Numbered from the stretch's first letter, positions 43,551 through 52,265 are shown. The stretch is DNA of 64,000 nt from an uncultured Dorea sp. (GCA_947645355.1 CANSCI010000002.1:27054-91053), one strand, 5' to 3'. The notes: generated by a model not told the origin, from the letters alone. A program made the numbers and translations.

Positions 43551-44659
43551 AGTTTATACTCCATTAATGAAACAATTTCTTTTATTGTTTTTTCTTCCAT
43601 ATCCGCATAAAAAGGAATCGTAAGAACCCTTCCGGACAAATCTCTCGCATGATTTAATTCTATTTTTTTATATTTCCCTTTAAAACAATCCTGATCCGAC
43701 GTCAACGGAAAAAAGTATTTCCTTGCATAAATATTATGTTCTCTGAACCACTGATGCAGCTCATCTCTTGTCATTGGATAATGATCCTCAAGCAAGATCG
43801 GAACATATGCATAGTTTTTACTGACATCTGCGTCATCCTCAAAAAACCGGATTCCCTCCGTTTGACCAAGCAATGCCCTATATAAATCAAAACGCTTTTT
43901 TCGTTCTTCTATTACGACATCAATATATTTCAGATTACAAAGCCCCATAATAGCAGCAAATTCATTCATTTTTGCATTTGTGCCTGCGGAAACTACAACT
44001 TCTTCACCGCGAATCCCGAAATTTTTTAAATTATATAGCGTATCATACAAGCCGGGGTCCGAAAACGTAACAGCTCCGCCCTCTATGGTATTAAAAACCT
44101 TTGTGGCATGAAAACTAAATACAGAAGCGTCGCCATATCCTCCGATTCCCATCCCCTTGTACGTAACGCCAAAAGCGTGGGCCGCATCATAGATTACTTT
44201 TAAGCCATGCTTGTCTGCAATCCGCTGTATTTCCTCTACATTGCACACATTTCCATATACATGCACCGGCAGAATCGCAGCTGTTTTTTCGGTGATCAGA
44301 CTCTCTATTTTTGTCTCGTCAATGGTTCCATTGCTTATTTTTACATCACAAAATACTGGCTGCAGGCGGTTTCTGACAATGGCATGCGTGGTGGAAATAA
44401 ATGTAAAAGGTGTGGTAATTATCTCCGCCCCCTCTGGAAAATCAAAGGCCTGAATTGCCAGTTCCAAAGCCATATGACCATTCACCATAAGGGATACAAA
44501 GGGCACGCCCAGGTATTCCCTTAACTGCCTCTCTAACTCCTTATGGTACTGTCCCATATTTGTAAGCCAACGACTGTCCCACAATGGCTTTATGGCTTCA
44601 ATATATTCTTCGTAATCAGGCATCGAAGACCTTGTAACTAAAATTTTCTCCTCATTCAT
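43547..44659 (-). CDS. DegT/DnrJ/EryC1/StrS-family PLP aminotransferase
   Basis: 370 residues. The PLP lysine is Lys187 in FSFHATKVFN; Asp158 in IYDAAHAFG binds the pyridine nitrogen; TTPFTFISTTHAI is typical. Enzymes of this family aminate nucleotide-linked ketosugars, often dTDP-3- or 4-keto-6-deoxyhexoses. The dTDP-glucose dehydratase of the cluster can make the required 4-keto sugar, so a dTDP-amino-deoxy sugar is a plausible product. It might alternatively aminate another carbonyl compound such as the phosphonoacetaldehyde made in the cluster, though family precedent favours sugars. Confidence 0.88.
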   Translation of the reverse strand: MNEEKILVTRSSMPDYEEYIEAIKPLWDSRWLTNMGQYHKELERQLREYLGVPFVSLMVNGHMALELAIQAFDFPEGAEIITTPFTFISTTHAIVRNRLQPVFCDVKISNGTIDETKIESLITEKTAAILPVHVYGNVCNVEEIQRIADKHGLKVIYDAAHAFGVTYKGMGIGGYGDASVFSFHATKVFNTIEGGAVTFSDPGLYDTLYNLKNFGIRGEEVVVSAGTNAKMNEFAAIMGLCNLKYIDVVIEERKKRFDLYRALLGQTEGIRFFEDDADVSKNYAYVPILLEDHYPMTRDELHQWFREHNIYARKYFFPLTSDQDCFKGKYKKIELNHARDLSGRVLTIPFYADMEEKTIKEIVSLMEYKL

Positions 44660-44685
44660 ATCGTTTGTTCCAATAACTCCATATT

Positions 44686-45312
44686 CTATATTATCGACAC
44701 CAAATCAATAAACTTAAACGTATCCTCCATCCCAAGCCAGCCCTGATCCTTATCGCTTAGCTTCAATTCCACGCCGTCCAATCTATATCCCTCGGCGCTG
44801 GCCGTCCCTTTATAAGTCCCTTCAACCTTCGGCCACACAATGCCGATCTTTGGATCATTCCAGGCCAGGCCGCCTTCGTCATTCGGATGATAGAAATCAT
44901 CGCATTTGTAGCAGAACTCTGCGGTATCACTCAGCACAAGAAAACCATGTGCAAAACCTTTCGGAATCAGGAGTTGTTTTCTATTTTCTTCCGTCAATTC
45001 AATGCCGTGCCATTTCCCATATGTATCCGAATCCCTCCGCAAATCCACGGCTGCGTCAAACACAGCACCCTTAATCACTCTCACCAGCTTGGTCTGCGGA
45101 TACTGCTTCTGAAAATGAAGCCCCCGCAGAACCCCCTTCGTGCTCATGGACTGATTGTCCTGGACGAAGACGATATCGATCCCCGCTTCTTCCATATCAC
45201 GTCGGCTGTAAGTCTCCATAAAATATCCGCGGCTGTCGCCATGAACGGCAGGCGTAATGACACACAGGCCCTGAATTCCGCCCACATTCTTTTCAACTGT
45301 AATCTGTCCCAC
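44686..45312 (-). CDS. rfbC: dTDP-4-dehydrorhamnose 3,5-epimerase
   Basis: 208 residues. RmlC signatures: DNQSMSTKGVLRGLHFQ with the active-site His, TKLVRVIKGAVFDAAVDLR, and IPKGFAHGFLVLSDTAEF. The C-terminal tail ends LGMEDTFKFIDL. It epimerises C3 and C5 of dTDP-4-keto-6-deoxyglucose. The start is a GTG at 45312 with AAGGAG 8 nt upstream. Third enzyme of the dTDP-rhamnose set, and about 10 nt from rfbD. Confidence 0.93.
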   Translation of the reverse strand: MGQITVEKNVGGIQGLCVITPAVHGDSRGYFMETYSRRDMEEAGIDIVFVQDNQSMSTKGVLRGLHFQKQYPQTKLVRVIKGAVFDAAVDLRRDSDTYGKWHGIELTEENRKQLLIPKGFAHGFLVLSDTAEFCYKCDDFYHPNDEGGLAWNDPKIGIVWPKVEGTYKGTASAEGYRLDGVELKLSDKDQGWLGMEDTFKFIDLVSII

Positions 45313-45324
45313 TTTTTTGTCTCC

Positions 45325-46269
45325 TTACAACTGTGCTTTTTTCAAATATCGGCTCACCGCATCCTGCCAATCAGGGAGCGGCGTAAATCCCGCCTCCTCT
45401 AGCTTCCTTTTGTCCAGCCTGCTGTTAAAAGGCCTCGCAGCCCTGCTTCGGCCATATTCCGCTGTAGTTACCGGGATCACCTTTGTTGTTAAGCCATACT
45501 GCCTGTAGCACTCAAGGCAAAAGTCGTACCAACTGATATAGCCGGTCTTGCAGCCTGCATTTTCATCTGTGACTTCTGCATTCGTAGCATGGTAAAAACC
45601 ATATTTTTCTGTCTCACACATGTCAACAAGCAGCCGGGCCAGATCAAAAGTATAAGTCGGCGTACCGATCTGATCGTTGACCACGTGCACTTCATCGTGT
45701 GTTTTACCCACGTTGATCATCGTCTTGATGAAGTTCTTGCCATTTAAACCGAATACCCATGCGATACGGACGATAAAATACCGATCCAGCGTCTTGCTGA
45801 CCGCCAGCTCGCCCTCTGCCTTGGTCTGACCATATACATTCAGTGGATGATAATCCCTGCAGTCCGGCATCCAGGGTTCTGTCCCCTGTCCGTCGAACAC
45901 ATAGTCCGTGGACAGATAGAGCATCTTACATTCAGCCTCTCTGCAGGCATCGGCAACATTTTGCGTGCCCCCCGCATTGACTGCCCGAACCTTCTCTGTC
46001 TTGTCATCATCCTCTGCCAGATCTACAGCCGTCCACGCTGCACAGTGGATAACCGCATCCGGCCTCATCTCCGTGATAACTTTTCTGACTGCATCTTTAT
46101 CTGTAATATCAAGGCTTACATACGGCATTGCAGCCGCAGCGGAACCCTCCGCAGCATCTGCACAGACCTCTGCGAGATCGGCGCCGGCGCCCTCATGGCC
46201 TCTTCTGTATAATTCATTCATAACATCATGGCCCAACTGACCGTTCACCCCTGTAACAAAAACTTTCAT
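45325..46269 (-). CDS. rfbD: dTDP-4-dehydrorhamnose reductase
   Basis: 314 residues. GVNGQLGHDVMNEL binds NAD(P)H; STDYVFDG and VYGQTKAEGE are RmlD family marks, with Tyr/Lys as catalytic pair; RIAWVFG and YHATNAEV follow. It reduces the 4-keto group to complete dTDP-L-rhamnose. ATG 46269 fits the family N-terminus (KVFVTGVNGQLG); the frame is open seven codons further upstream without a better ribosome site. Confidence 0.94.
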   Translation of the reverse strand: MKVFVTGVNGQLGHDVMNELYRRGHEGAGADLAEVCADAAEGSAAAAMPYVSLDITDKDAVRKVITEMRPDAVIHCAAWTAVDLAEDDDKTEKVRAVNAGGTQNVADACREAECKMLYLSTDYVFDGQGTEPWMPDCRDYHPLNVYGQTKAEGELAVSKTLDRYFIVRIAWVFGLNGKNFIKTMINVGKTHDEVHVVNDQIGTPTYTFDLARLLVDMCETEKYGFYHATNAEVTDENAGCKTGYISWYDFCLECYRQYGLTTKVIPVTTAEYGRSRAARPFNSRLDKRKLEEAGFTPLPDWQDAVSRYLKKAQL

Positions 46270-46321
46270 TCTCCGCTGCCCCTTCCGCATAATATTCCAA
46301 TCTGAAACCGGGCGGTTACTC

Positions 46322-47395
46322 TCAATTCTCTACCCTGGCTCTATACATTTCTTCATAATACTTCTGATAACTGCCGTCAGTCACACTGTTCATCCAGTCC
46401 TCATGCTCCAGATACCAGTCGATGGTAAGGACAATTCCCTTCTCAAACGGCGTTTCCGGATACCAGCCCAAGTCATTTTTGATTTTAGCAGGATCAATGC
46501 CGTAACGGCGGTCATGGCCAAGCCTGTCTTCCACATGCTTAATTAAATCCTCGCTGATTCCATCGTCTTTAAGCCTGTCATGGAGCTGCCCAATGATAGT
46601 CCTTACAATAAAGATGTTCGAGCGCTCATTATGGCCGCCGATATTGTACACCTCGCCGTTCTTCCCATGGTCAGCAACCATATCTATGGCCTTACAGTGA
46701 TCCTCCACATACAGCCAGTCGCGGATCTGCATTCCGTCACCGTACACCGGAAGCCGTCTGTGATGCCCTGCATTGTTGATCATCAGCGGAATCAGCTTCT
46801 CCGGAAACTGGTAAGGCCCGTAGTTATTGGAACAGCGTGTAATATTGACCGGCATTCCATATGTATCATGATAAGCCTGTACAAAATGATCCGCACTTGC
46901 TTTGGAAGAAGCATAGGGGCTGTGAGGATTGACCGGGGTAGACTCCGTAAAATACCCCTCTGCTCCCAGCGCACCATATACTTCATCTGTGCTTACCTGC
47001 ACGTACTTCTTTCCGGGTCTAAAGGTCTTCATCCCTGCATCATACCAGGCTTCCTTTGCCCTCTGAAGCAAGTTTACTGTGCCCATGACATTGGTCTGAA
47101 CGAAGATCTCAGGATCCGCAATGGAACGGTCAACATGGGACTCTGCCGCAAAATTGACCACATAATCAAAGTCGTATTTCTTGAACAAAGATGTCACCAG
47201 TTCTTTATCACAGATATCACCCTGCACAAAAATATGCCTGGAATCACCCTCTGCATCCTTCAGGTTTTCCAGGTTGCCTGCATATGTCAATTTATCCAGG
47301 TTGACGAGCAGAATATCGTCATATTTTTTCAGCATATAGTGAACAAAATTAGAACCGATAAATCCGGCGCAGCCTGTAATCAAATATTGTTTCAT
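46322..47395 (-). CDS. rfbB: dTDP-glucose 4,6-dehydratase
   Basis: 357 residues. GCAGFIGSNFVHYML binds NAD; STDEVYGALG and SPYASSKASADHFV hold the Thr and YxxxK catalytic residues; RCSNNYGPYQFPEKLIP is a strong family motif. It turns dTDP-glucose into dTDP-4-keto-6-deoxyglucose, the branch point to rhamnose and possibly to the amino sugar made by the DegT-type enzyme. Confidence 0.96.
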   Translation of the reverse strand: MKQYLITGCAGFIGSNFVHYMLKKYDDILLVNLDKLTYAGNLENLKDAEGDSRHIFVQGDICDKELVTSLFKKYDFDYVVNFAAESHVDRSIADPEIFVQTNVMGTVNLLQRAKEAWYDAGMKTFRPGKKYVQVSTDEVYGALGAEGYFTESTPVNPHSPYASSKASADHFVQAYHDTYGMPVNITRCSNNYGPYQFPEKLIPLMINNAGHHRRLPVYGDGMQIRDWLYVEDHCKAIDMVADHGKNGEVYNIGGHNERSNIFIVRTIIGQLHDRLKDDGISEDLIKHVEDRLGHDRRYGIDPAKIKNDLGWYPETPFEKGIVLTIDWYLEHEDWMNSVTDGSYQKYYEEMYRARVEN

Positions 47396-47430
47396 AATCC
47401 ATCTTTCTCCCTTTGCACAGATACTGTTAT

Positions 47431-48327
47431 TTAACGCAGTACATCCAGATACTTGCCGTCCAGCACATCTTTCAAATACTGTCCATACTGGTTTTTCTTA
47501 AGCGCCTCATAAACTGCCAGAACATCGTCTTTTGAAATCCACCCGTTGAGGTAGGCGATCTCCTCCAGGCAGGCGATCTTCCTATGCTGGTGCTGTTCTG
47601 TAGTCTTCACATAGTTGGTCGCATCCACAAGACTTTCATGGGTACCCGTATCAAGCCAGGTAAACCCCTGGCCGAGCAGTTCTACATTCAGACTGCCATT
47701 TTCCAGATAAATGCGGTTCAGATCTGTAATCTCCAACTCACCGCGGGCAGAAGGCTTCAGACTTTTTGCATACTCCACAACCCGGTGATCGTAAAAATAC
47801 AGGCCCGTCACACAGTAATTACTTTTCGGCTCTGCGGGCTTTTCCTCGATAGATACTGCTTTTCCGCTCTTATCAAACTCCACAATTCCAAAACGCTTGG
47901 GATCATCCACGTAGTAGCCGAATATTGTAGCGCCCTTACCGGATTCTGCGTTTTTCACTGCGGCTTTCAAACGTTTTTTAAGTCCGTGTCCGGCAAAAAT
48001 ATTGTCTCCCAGCACCATGGCTACCGTATCTTTACCAATAAATTCATCACCAATAATAAATGCCTGCGCCAGTCCATCCGGGGAGGGCTGCACGGCATAA
48101 GTAAGAGAAACGCCAAACTGATGTCCATCACCCAGCAAATCTTGAAAACGGGGCGTGTCCTGCGGGCTGGAAATAATCAAAATATCCCGGATACCTGCAT
48201 TCATCAACACCGACATTGGATAATAAATCATTGGCTTATCATATACAGGAAGCAGCTGTTTTGACGTTACTTTTGTTAATGGATACAACCTTGTCCCGGA
48301 CCCTCCGGCCAGAATAATACCTTTCAT
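47431..48327 (-). CDS. rfbA: Glucose-1-phosphate thymidylyltransferase
   Basis: 298 residues. [14 protein letters not shown] is the nucleotide loop, followed by [16 protein letters not shown] and [12 protein letters not shown]; the [23 protein letters not shown] stretch is typical of RmlA. It makes dTDP-glucose from dTTP and glucose-1-phosphate. ATG 48327 is chosen (GGGG 8 nt upstream); a GTG four codons earlier is an unlikely start. First gene of the 38-kb minus-strand cluster. Confidence 0.95.
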   Translation of the reverse strand: MKGIILAGGSGTRLYPLTKVTSKQLLPVYDKPMIYYPMSVLMNAGIRDILIISSPQDTPRFQDLLGDGHQFGVSLTYAVQPSPDGLAQAFIIGDEFIGKDTVAMVLGDNIFAGHGLKKRLKAAVKNAESGKGATIFGYYVDDPKRFGIVEFDKSGKAVSIEEKPAEPKSNYCVTGLYFYDHRVVEYAKSLKPSARGELEITDLNRIYLENGSLNVELLGQGFTWLDTGTHESLVDATNYVKTTEQHQHRKIACLEEIAYLNGWISKDDVLAVYEALKKNQYGQYLKDVLDGKYLDVLR

Positions 48328-48576
48328 CTCATTCCCCACTCTCTATGTATAATTTTCGGCAGGCATTGCAAAAAGCCGCAGCCTGTATAAAGCCGGGCTT
48401 TTTTTGCTAAAACACAGAACAACTCCTCACAGATCTGCAATAAAATTGAAATACCAGATATTCATTCACTATGTGCATCTGCGTAGTTGTATATATATAA
48501 TAACATAGAATTAGCTTTCTTGCGATATTTTTTCAGATTTCCAGAATATTCCTCGCCGGGACATTTCTATACATTT
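48328..48576 (-). promoter_or_regulatory. Leader and presumed promoter region of the polysaccharide cluster
   Basis: Between rfbA and the VanZ-like gene. GCAAAAAGCC (48368-48377) pairs with GGCTTTTTTTGC (48396-48407), giving a hairpin with a T-run in the minus direction (CTTTTTGC), a possible terminator or attenuator about 40 nt before rfbA. Upstream, the minus strand is very A+T-rich (TATTATATATATAC near 48495-48510), compatible with a -10 element, but no good -35 was found. The promoter position is uncertain. Confidence 0.4.
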
Positions 48577-49074
48577 TTACATATTAGCCGCAAGCAGCGC
48601 CCCCACAAACAGCGTAAGCAGCCCTGCACAACTAAGGCTTGTAATATTAACAAACTTCCTCCAGTTCTTCCGAAATATTTTTGAGATCGCAAGCGCAATT
48701 CCGATACCGATCACACCGCCCAATGAATTTGCAATAACGTCTGTAATATCACTCATCCCCACCGCCAGCACATACTGCAGCGTCTCGAACAAAAGACTTG
48801 TCAGCACAATTGGGGCAGCCTGCCTGACAAGCGGCTTTTCCTCCCACAGTGCATGAGCTAAAATTCCAAACGGGAGGAACGCAAGCACATTATCAATGAT
48901 CTCACTGAAATGTATTTTACCGTTCACGATCACAGATTCTCCGAACGGGATGAGATTAATATTTCTCATGCGCCCCAATTCTCCGAGAGAAAACTGCATC
49001 TTAAACACGATAATCCATGTGAGGGCGGTCAGGTAAAATACCAGCAGCCCTGTTGTGATTTTTCTTGATTCCAT
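48577..49074 (-). CDS. VanZ-like membrane protein
   Basis: 165 residues with four to five hydrophobic segments (residues ~8-25, ~58-75, ~88-105, ~110-135, ~145-163). Family motifs: NLIPFG, DNVLAFLPFGILAHAL, LLFETLQYVL and SDITDVIANSLGGVIGIG. VanZ proteins are integral membrane proteins; the prototype gives low-level teicoplanin resistance, but most homologues have no assigned role. AAGGAGA lies 7 nt before the ATG. No operon partner. Confidence 0.88.
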   Translation of the reverse strand: MESRKITTGLLVFYLTALTWIIVFKMQFSLGELGRMRNINLIPFGESVIVNGKIHFSEIIDNVLAFLPFGILAHALWEEKPLVRQAAPIVLTSLLFETLQYVLAVGMSDITDVIANSLGGVIGIGIALAISKIFRKNWRKFVNITSLSCAGLLTLFVGALLAANM

Positions 49075-49243
49075 TCTTTTATCTCCTTCCTCTGCCTTTC
49101 TTGCTCAGGTTGCAACACCTTTGTTCACATAGCATAACAAGAAGAATTTAATAAAATGTGCCGGTATTTCTTAATCCTTTATGAAGTGCTGCTGATGAAA
49201 AACATATTTTCCATTTCCTTCTGCTGCATGTATAAGACGCAGC

Positions 49244-49300
49244 AAAAAACTGCCCTCAAAACGTCTTTAAGTATACTCTTAAACACCGTTTCAAGGACAG
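49244..49300 (-). terminator. Terminator of the HD-domain gene
   Basis: Minus strand: CTGTCCTTGAAACG and CGTTTTGAGGGCAG (three G-U pairs) enclose a smaller TTAAG/CTTAA stem and are followed by TTTTTT (49244-49249). Strong intrinsic terminator just after the stop at 49311. The 49101-49243 stretch between it and VanZ shows nothing else. Confidence 0.82.
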
Positions 49301-49310
49301 CTCCTTATTT

Positions 49311-49994
49311 TTATATTGTAAATACTCCTGCCGCCTCGCAGCTCCTCATAGCCTGTATCGTCTTATCGAAAAGTTCATCTAGCTCCCAGCCCAATCTCTC
49401 GGCGCCCTGGGCAATAATTTCTCTGGAACAGCCTGCCGCGAACCTCTTGTCTTTGAACTTCTTCTTTAAGCTCTTGACCTCAAGATCCGCCGTGCTCTTA
49501 GACGGGCGCATCAAAGCGCAGGACCAGATCAGCCCCGTCAGCTCGTCTGCGGCAAAGAGCACCTTCTCCATCTCAAGCTTCGGTTCTTCCTCACTGCAGA
49601 TTCCGTAGCCGTGGGAACAGATGGCATAGATCATATCCTCGCCCACACCCGCCTCACGAAGAAGCTCCGGTGCTTTCTTGCAGTGCTCCTCCGGGTAAAG
49701 TTCAAAATCAATATCATGCAGAAGTCCCGTGATCCCCCAGAAATCCTCTTCCTCCGCATGACCCAGTTCCTTTGCAAACCAGCGCATCACACCTTCTACA
49801 GTCAGTGCATGCTGGATATGGAACGGCTCTTTGTTATATTTCTTCAGAAGTTCCAGCGCCTGCTCACGGGCAATGCTGCTTTTCTTTGCCTCATGCTTCT
49901 CTTCCTTTTTCACAGTCTTCCCGCTGTCGGAGGGCTTTTTATCCAGACTCTTCATCGTGGGGAAAAGTTTCCCAACTAATTTACATGCCGTCAT
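49311..49994 (-). CDS. HD-domain phosphohydrolase-like protein
   Basis: 227 residues. After a charged Lys-rich N-terminus (~1-42) comes an HD domain: IQHALTVEGVMRWFAKELG, GLLHDIDFELYPEEH (HD pair), CSHGYGI and LFAADELTGLI with the last Asp. This is the predicted-hydrolase subgroup often annotated HDIG. It may act on nucleotides or phosphate esters; the substrate is unknown. The mobile element begins just upstream of its promoter region, so its expression may be affected by the insertion. Confidence 0.85.
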   Translation of the reverse strand: MTACKLVGKLFPTMKSLDKKPSDSGKTVKKEEKHEAKKSSIAREQALELLKKYNKEPFHIQHALTVEGVMRWFAKELGHAEEEDFWGITGLLHDIDFELYPEEHCKKAPELLREAGVGEDMIYAICSHGYGICSEEEPKLEMEKVLFAADELTGLIWSCALMRPSKSTADLEVKSLKKKFKDKRFAAGCSREIIAQGAERLGWELDELFDKTIQAMRSCEAAGVFTI

Positions 49995-50072
49995 AACGAT
50001 TCAAATCCTTTCATTTCTTTACTTTCCCATTCTTCACAGTGCTTCGTATCACATCAGGGAAAAAAGAAAATC

Positions 50073-50109
50073 GTTGTCAAATTGTTGTCTTCGCAGAAAG
50101 TTTGTTGTC
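50073..50109. repeat. Three GTTGTC repeats next to the integrase gene
   Basis: GTTGTC occurs at 50073-50078, 50084-50089 and 50104-50109, each preceded by T, within the 140-nt gap between the HD gene and the integrase stop. Short direct repeats at the end of tyrosine-integrase elements can be arm-type binding sites. The attachment core itself cannot be identified without the other end. Confidence 0.3.
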
Positions 50110-50134
50110 AGCTTACTCACACTGAGAACCCTTC

Positions 50135-51367
50135 CTAAAAGATGTCCAATTTGGATAAGTTTTCAAAAGATTCCTTTTTCTTTTGATCTGTAGCTTCGGC
50201 ATAGATATCCATCGTCGTTTCGATATTCCGATGGCCCATAATTGCCTGAATCACTTTTAAATTTGTTTCATGCTCACAGAGTCTTGTACAAAAGGTATGC
50301 CTCAAGTGATGACAGGAGAAATCTGGAAGAATAATTGGCTCTCTCCGCTCGCGCTTGGCATTGATGACCTCTTCCGCATTGTACCCGCTGATAATCCGTT
50401 TGATAGTACGATTCACCGCCTGCGGATTTAAAACAGAACCAAAACGATTGATAAATACAAAACCCGTCATTCCATCGATCTCGGTTTCATTGAATCCCGT
50501 TTCTTCCTGCTCCTCATGCTCCATGTGGAAGGCGTCACATACAATATCAAGCATCGGAATCGTTCTGATACCTGCATCTGTCTTTGGCTTCGATATTCGC
50601 AGAACAGACTTTCTTGATTTTCCAACCGGGTAATAAACCAGACTGTGATTGATGCTAAGAATCTGATTATCAAAATCAAGATCTTCCCAGCGGAGACCAA
50701 GTGCTTCTCCAATTCGGCATCCAGTTCCAAGTAAAACCGTAAACAACGGCCACCAATGATAATACACCGGATGATTGGATATATACTCCAGAAATACTCT
50801 CTGTTGCTCAATCGTTAAAGCATGTCTCACACCTCTTGACTTATCCGCCTTCTTGCTAACTTCCTTCATAATTCCGTCTGACGGATTTTTCCGAATAATT
50901 TCATCTCGAACCGCCAATTGGAACGTCGGATGCAGCAAGGTGTGAATCGAATCCAGTGTCCCTAACGATAACTCTTCCTCTTTAAGTAAATAGCAATAAA
51001 ACTGGAGTACATCTGAATACTTAATGTCTGCGATTTTTTTCTTTCCGAATGTATGTCTGACAAAACGATCATACATATAATCGTAATTACTACGGGTGGT
51101 CGCCCGCAAATCATACTTCGTAGAGATATACCGATCATAGGTATCATTTATGGTGGCCTTACCTGCAACATACAGATCCAAACCATCCAATTGATCCTTC
51201 ATCAGCTGCTTTTCTTTTTCTCGAAGCGTTGCCAAATCCTGCGCATATATGGACCTACGCCTGCCCAACGGATCAGTATAGGTGTACATATACCGCTTAT
51301 CTGATGCCCTCTGTACTTCTCCTTTCCTGAGTGCTCTTCCCCGCTCATCTTTTCGTGTCTTTGCCAT
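50135..51367 (-). CDS. Tyrosine recombinase (integrase)
   Basis: 410 residues. N-terminal AP2-like arm-binding part (YMYTYTDPLGRRRSIYA), a SAM-like core-binding domain (~70-170), then the catalytic domain with Arg218 (GTGCRIGEAL), His353-x-x-Arg356 (HHLRHTF), His379 (GHRNIETT) and nucleophile Tyr389. It is close in layout to Tn916-type Int. It catalyses insertion and excision at the attachment site. ATG 51367 is chosen as GGAGG lies 8 nt upstream. Its 3' end faces the chromosome. Confidence 0.94.
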   Translation of the reverse strand: MAKTRKDERGRALRKGEVQRASDKRYMYTYTDPLGRRRSIYAQDLATLREKEKQLMKDQLDGLDLYVAGKATINDTYDRYISTKYDLRATTRSNYDYMYDRFVRHTFGKKKIADIKYSDVLQFYCYLLKEEELSLGTLDSIHTLLHPTFQLAVRDEIIRKNPSDGIMKEVSKKADKSRGVRHALTIEQQRVFLEYISNHPVYYHWWPLFTVLLGTGCRIGEALGLRWEDLDFDNQILSINHSLVYYPVGKSRKSVLRISKPKTDAGIRTIPMLDIVCDAFHMEHEEQEETGFNETEIDGMTGFVFINRFGSVLNPQAVNRTIKRIISGYNAEEVINAKRERREPIILPDFSCHHLRHTFCTRLCEHETNLKVIQAIMGHRNIETTMDIYAEATDQKKKESFENLSKLDIF

Positions 51368-51410
51368 GTCTGTAACCTCCTTCATAAAATGAAGAAGGGA
51401 CTCACAGCAC

Positions 51411-51581
51411 TTACTTTCGCTTGGACAAATACTCTTCCAAACTTCGCAGGGCAACCTCTGTCATTGTAATCTTGTGTTCAGCAGCATACCTGGTCAACTC
51501 AGCATGGGTTTTTTCTGATAATCGAACCGTAATGGACTTACGCTTTGCATTGTCCTCCTTTGGTCTACCCATTTTTGTCAT
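51411..51581 (-). CDS. Small ribbon-helix-helix protein
   Basis: 56 residues. Residues ~12-50 (KSITVRLSEKTHAELTRYA, TEVALRSLEEYL) fit a CopG/Arc-type ribbon-helix-helix DNA-binding domain. ATG 51581 has GGAGG 7 nt upstream; the frame is open further but without a ribosome site. It lies 43 nt before the integrase, so it may regulate integrase or serve in excision. Confidence 0.75.
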   Translation of the reverse strand: MTKMGRPKEDNAKRKSITVRLSEKTHAELTRYAAEHKITMTEVALRSLEEYLSKRK

Positions 51582-51687
51582 ACCGCTACCTCCACATGTC
51601 TTCATTATACTTATCGTAAGACAGAAAGTCAAGTCCCCAAGTGCTTAAAGTCCCTCTATATAAAAAAGCCATAATGTCTCACCTACT

Positions 51688-51897
51688 TTAATACTCTCGG
51701 AATGACTCCAAAAATTTTTCAAAAATTTCGCAATTCACTAAAGCAATGCCATCAATCTTATAAACAGCTTTTGCTTCCTTTGCGAGTTCTTGAAACTTTG
51801 TCAGCCCAAGGCTGTACTTCTCTGCTCCTTCTTTGTAGCGCACAAACTTTTTTGCATACTGCTTTGTTTGCTCTACGTCTTTCCTTTTATAGCCCAT
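51688..51897 (-). CDS. Excisionase-like small protein (DUF6462 type)
   Basis: 69 residues: KFVRYKEGAEKYSLGLTKF then ELAKEAKAVYKIDGIALVN, ending FEKFLESF. This pattern (a winged-helix with a YKI start of a strand) is usual for excisionase-like proteins next to integrases of Firmicute elements. ATG 51897 has AAGGAGG 6 nt upstream. Predicted to bend attachment-site DNA and favour excision. Family name from memory. Confidence 0.72.
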   Translation of the reverse strand: MGYKRKDVEQTKQYAKKFVRYKEGAEKYSLGLTKFQELAKEAKAVYKIDGIALVNCEIFEKFLESFREY

Positions 51898-52065
51898 AAT
51901 CAGCCTCCTTACTATTAAAATCAAAATAAATGCCCCCTTCTCCGCCTGTGGCTGTCAGGTCCATAGAAATTTCATCTCCCCGCCTGCATTATGGCCGGGC
52001 TGCGAATTACAGAAGTATCATTATCCCCGGCCGGATCATTGCGTTATATGGGTGCCGCCCATATA

Positions 52066-52197
52066 TCAGTGCTCCTGGTTTTGCTCGCCACACAAACGGA
52101 TAGCCGCTTCTCGGTTCGGGAACGTAGAGTTGGAAGCTATGAAATTGTCAAGGTACCATGGCATGGGGATGCCTTTACCTATAAAAAGCCTCATCAT
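52066..52197 (-). CDS. Possible 43-residue protein in the gap before the excisionase gene
   Basis: A 43-codon frame starting ATG-ATG at 52197, ending TGA at 52066 (FIGKGIPMPWYLDNF, FPNREAAIRLCGEQ). The amino acid mix is protein-like; the ribosome site is weak. The rest of the 51898-52265 gap contains a small hairpin (ATATGGG/CCCATAT near 52056-52075) and no other gene. Confidence 0.4.
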   Translation of the reverse strand: MMRLFIGKGIPMPWYLDNFIASNSTFPNREAAIRLCGEQNQEH

Positions 52198-52226
52198 CTC
52201 TCAAATCTCGAACAGAATTCAAAAAA

Positions 52227-52258
52227 AATGAAAACGGTCTCAGAAAAATCTGAGACCG
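52227..52258 (-). terminator. Terminator of the sigma-factor operon
   Basis: Minus strand CGGTCTCAGA/TCTGAGACCG with a 4-nt loop, then TTTTCATTTTTTTT (read from 52234 downwards). Directly after the stop of the small HTH gene at 52266. Confidence 0.88.
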
Positions 52259-52265
52259 CCTTCGT

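Noticed and set aside
46580..48264. Long plus-strand frames (284 and 226 codons) opposite rfbB and rfbA
   Set aside because: Antisense shadows of conserved genes; no ribosome site and no recognisable domains.
10374..48327. Reading the cluster as an LPS O-antigen locus
   Set aside because: Rhamnose and WbsX genes also occur in O-antigen loci, but TagF-like enzymes, Gram-positive neighbours and lack of any lipid A or core gene favour a Gram-positive surface polymer.
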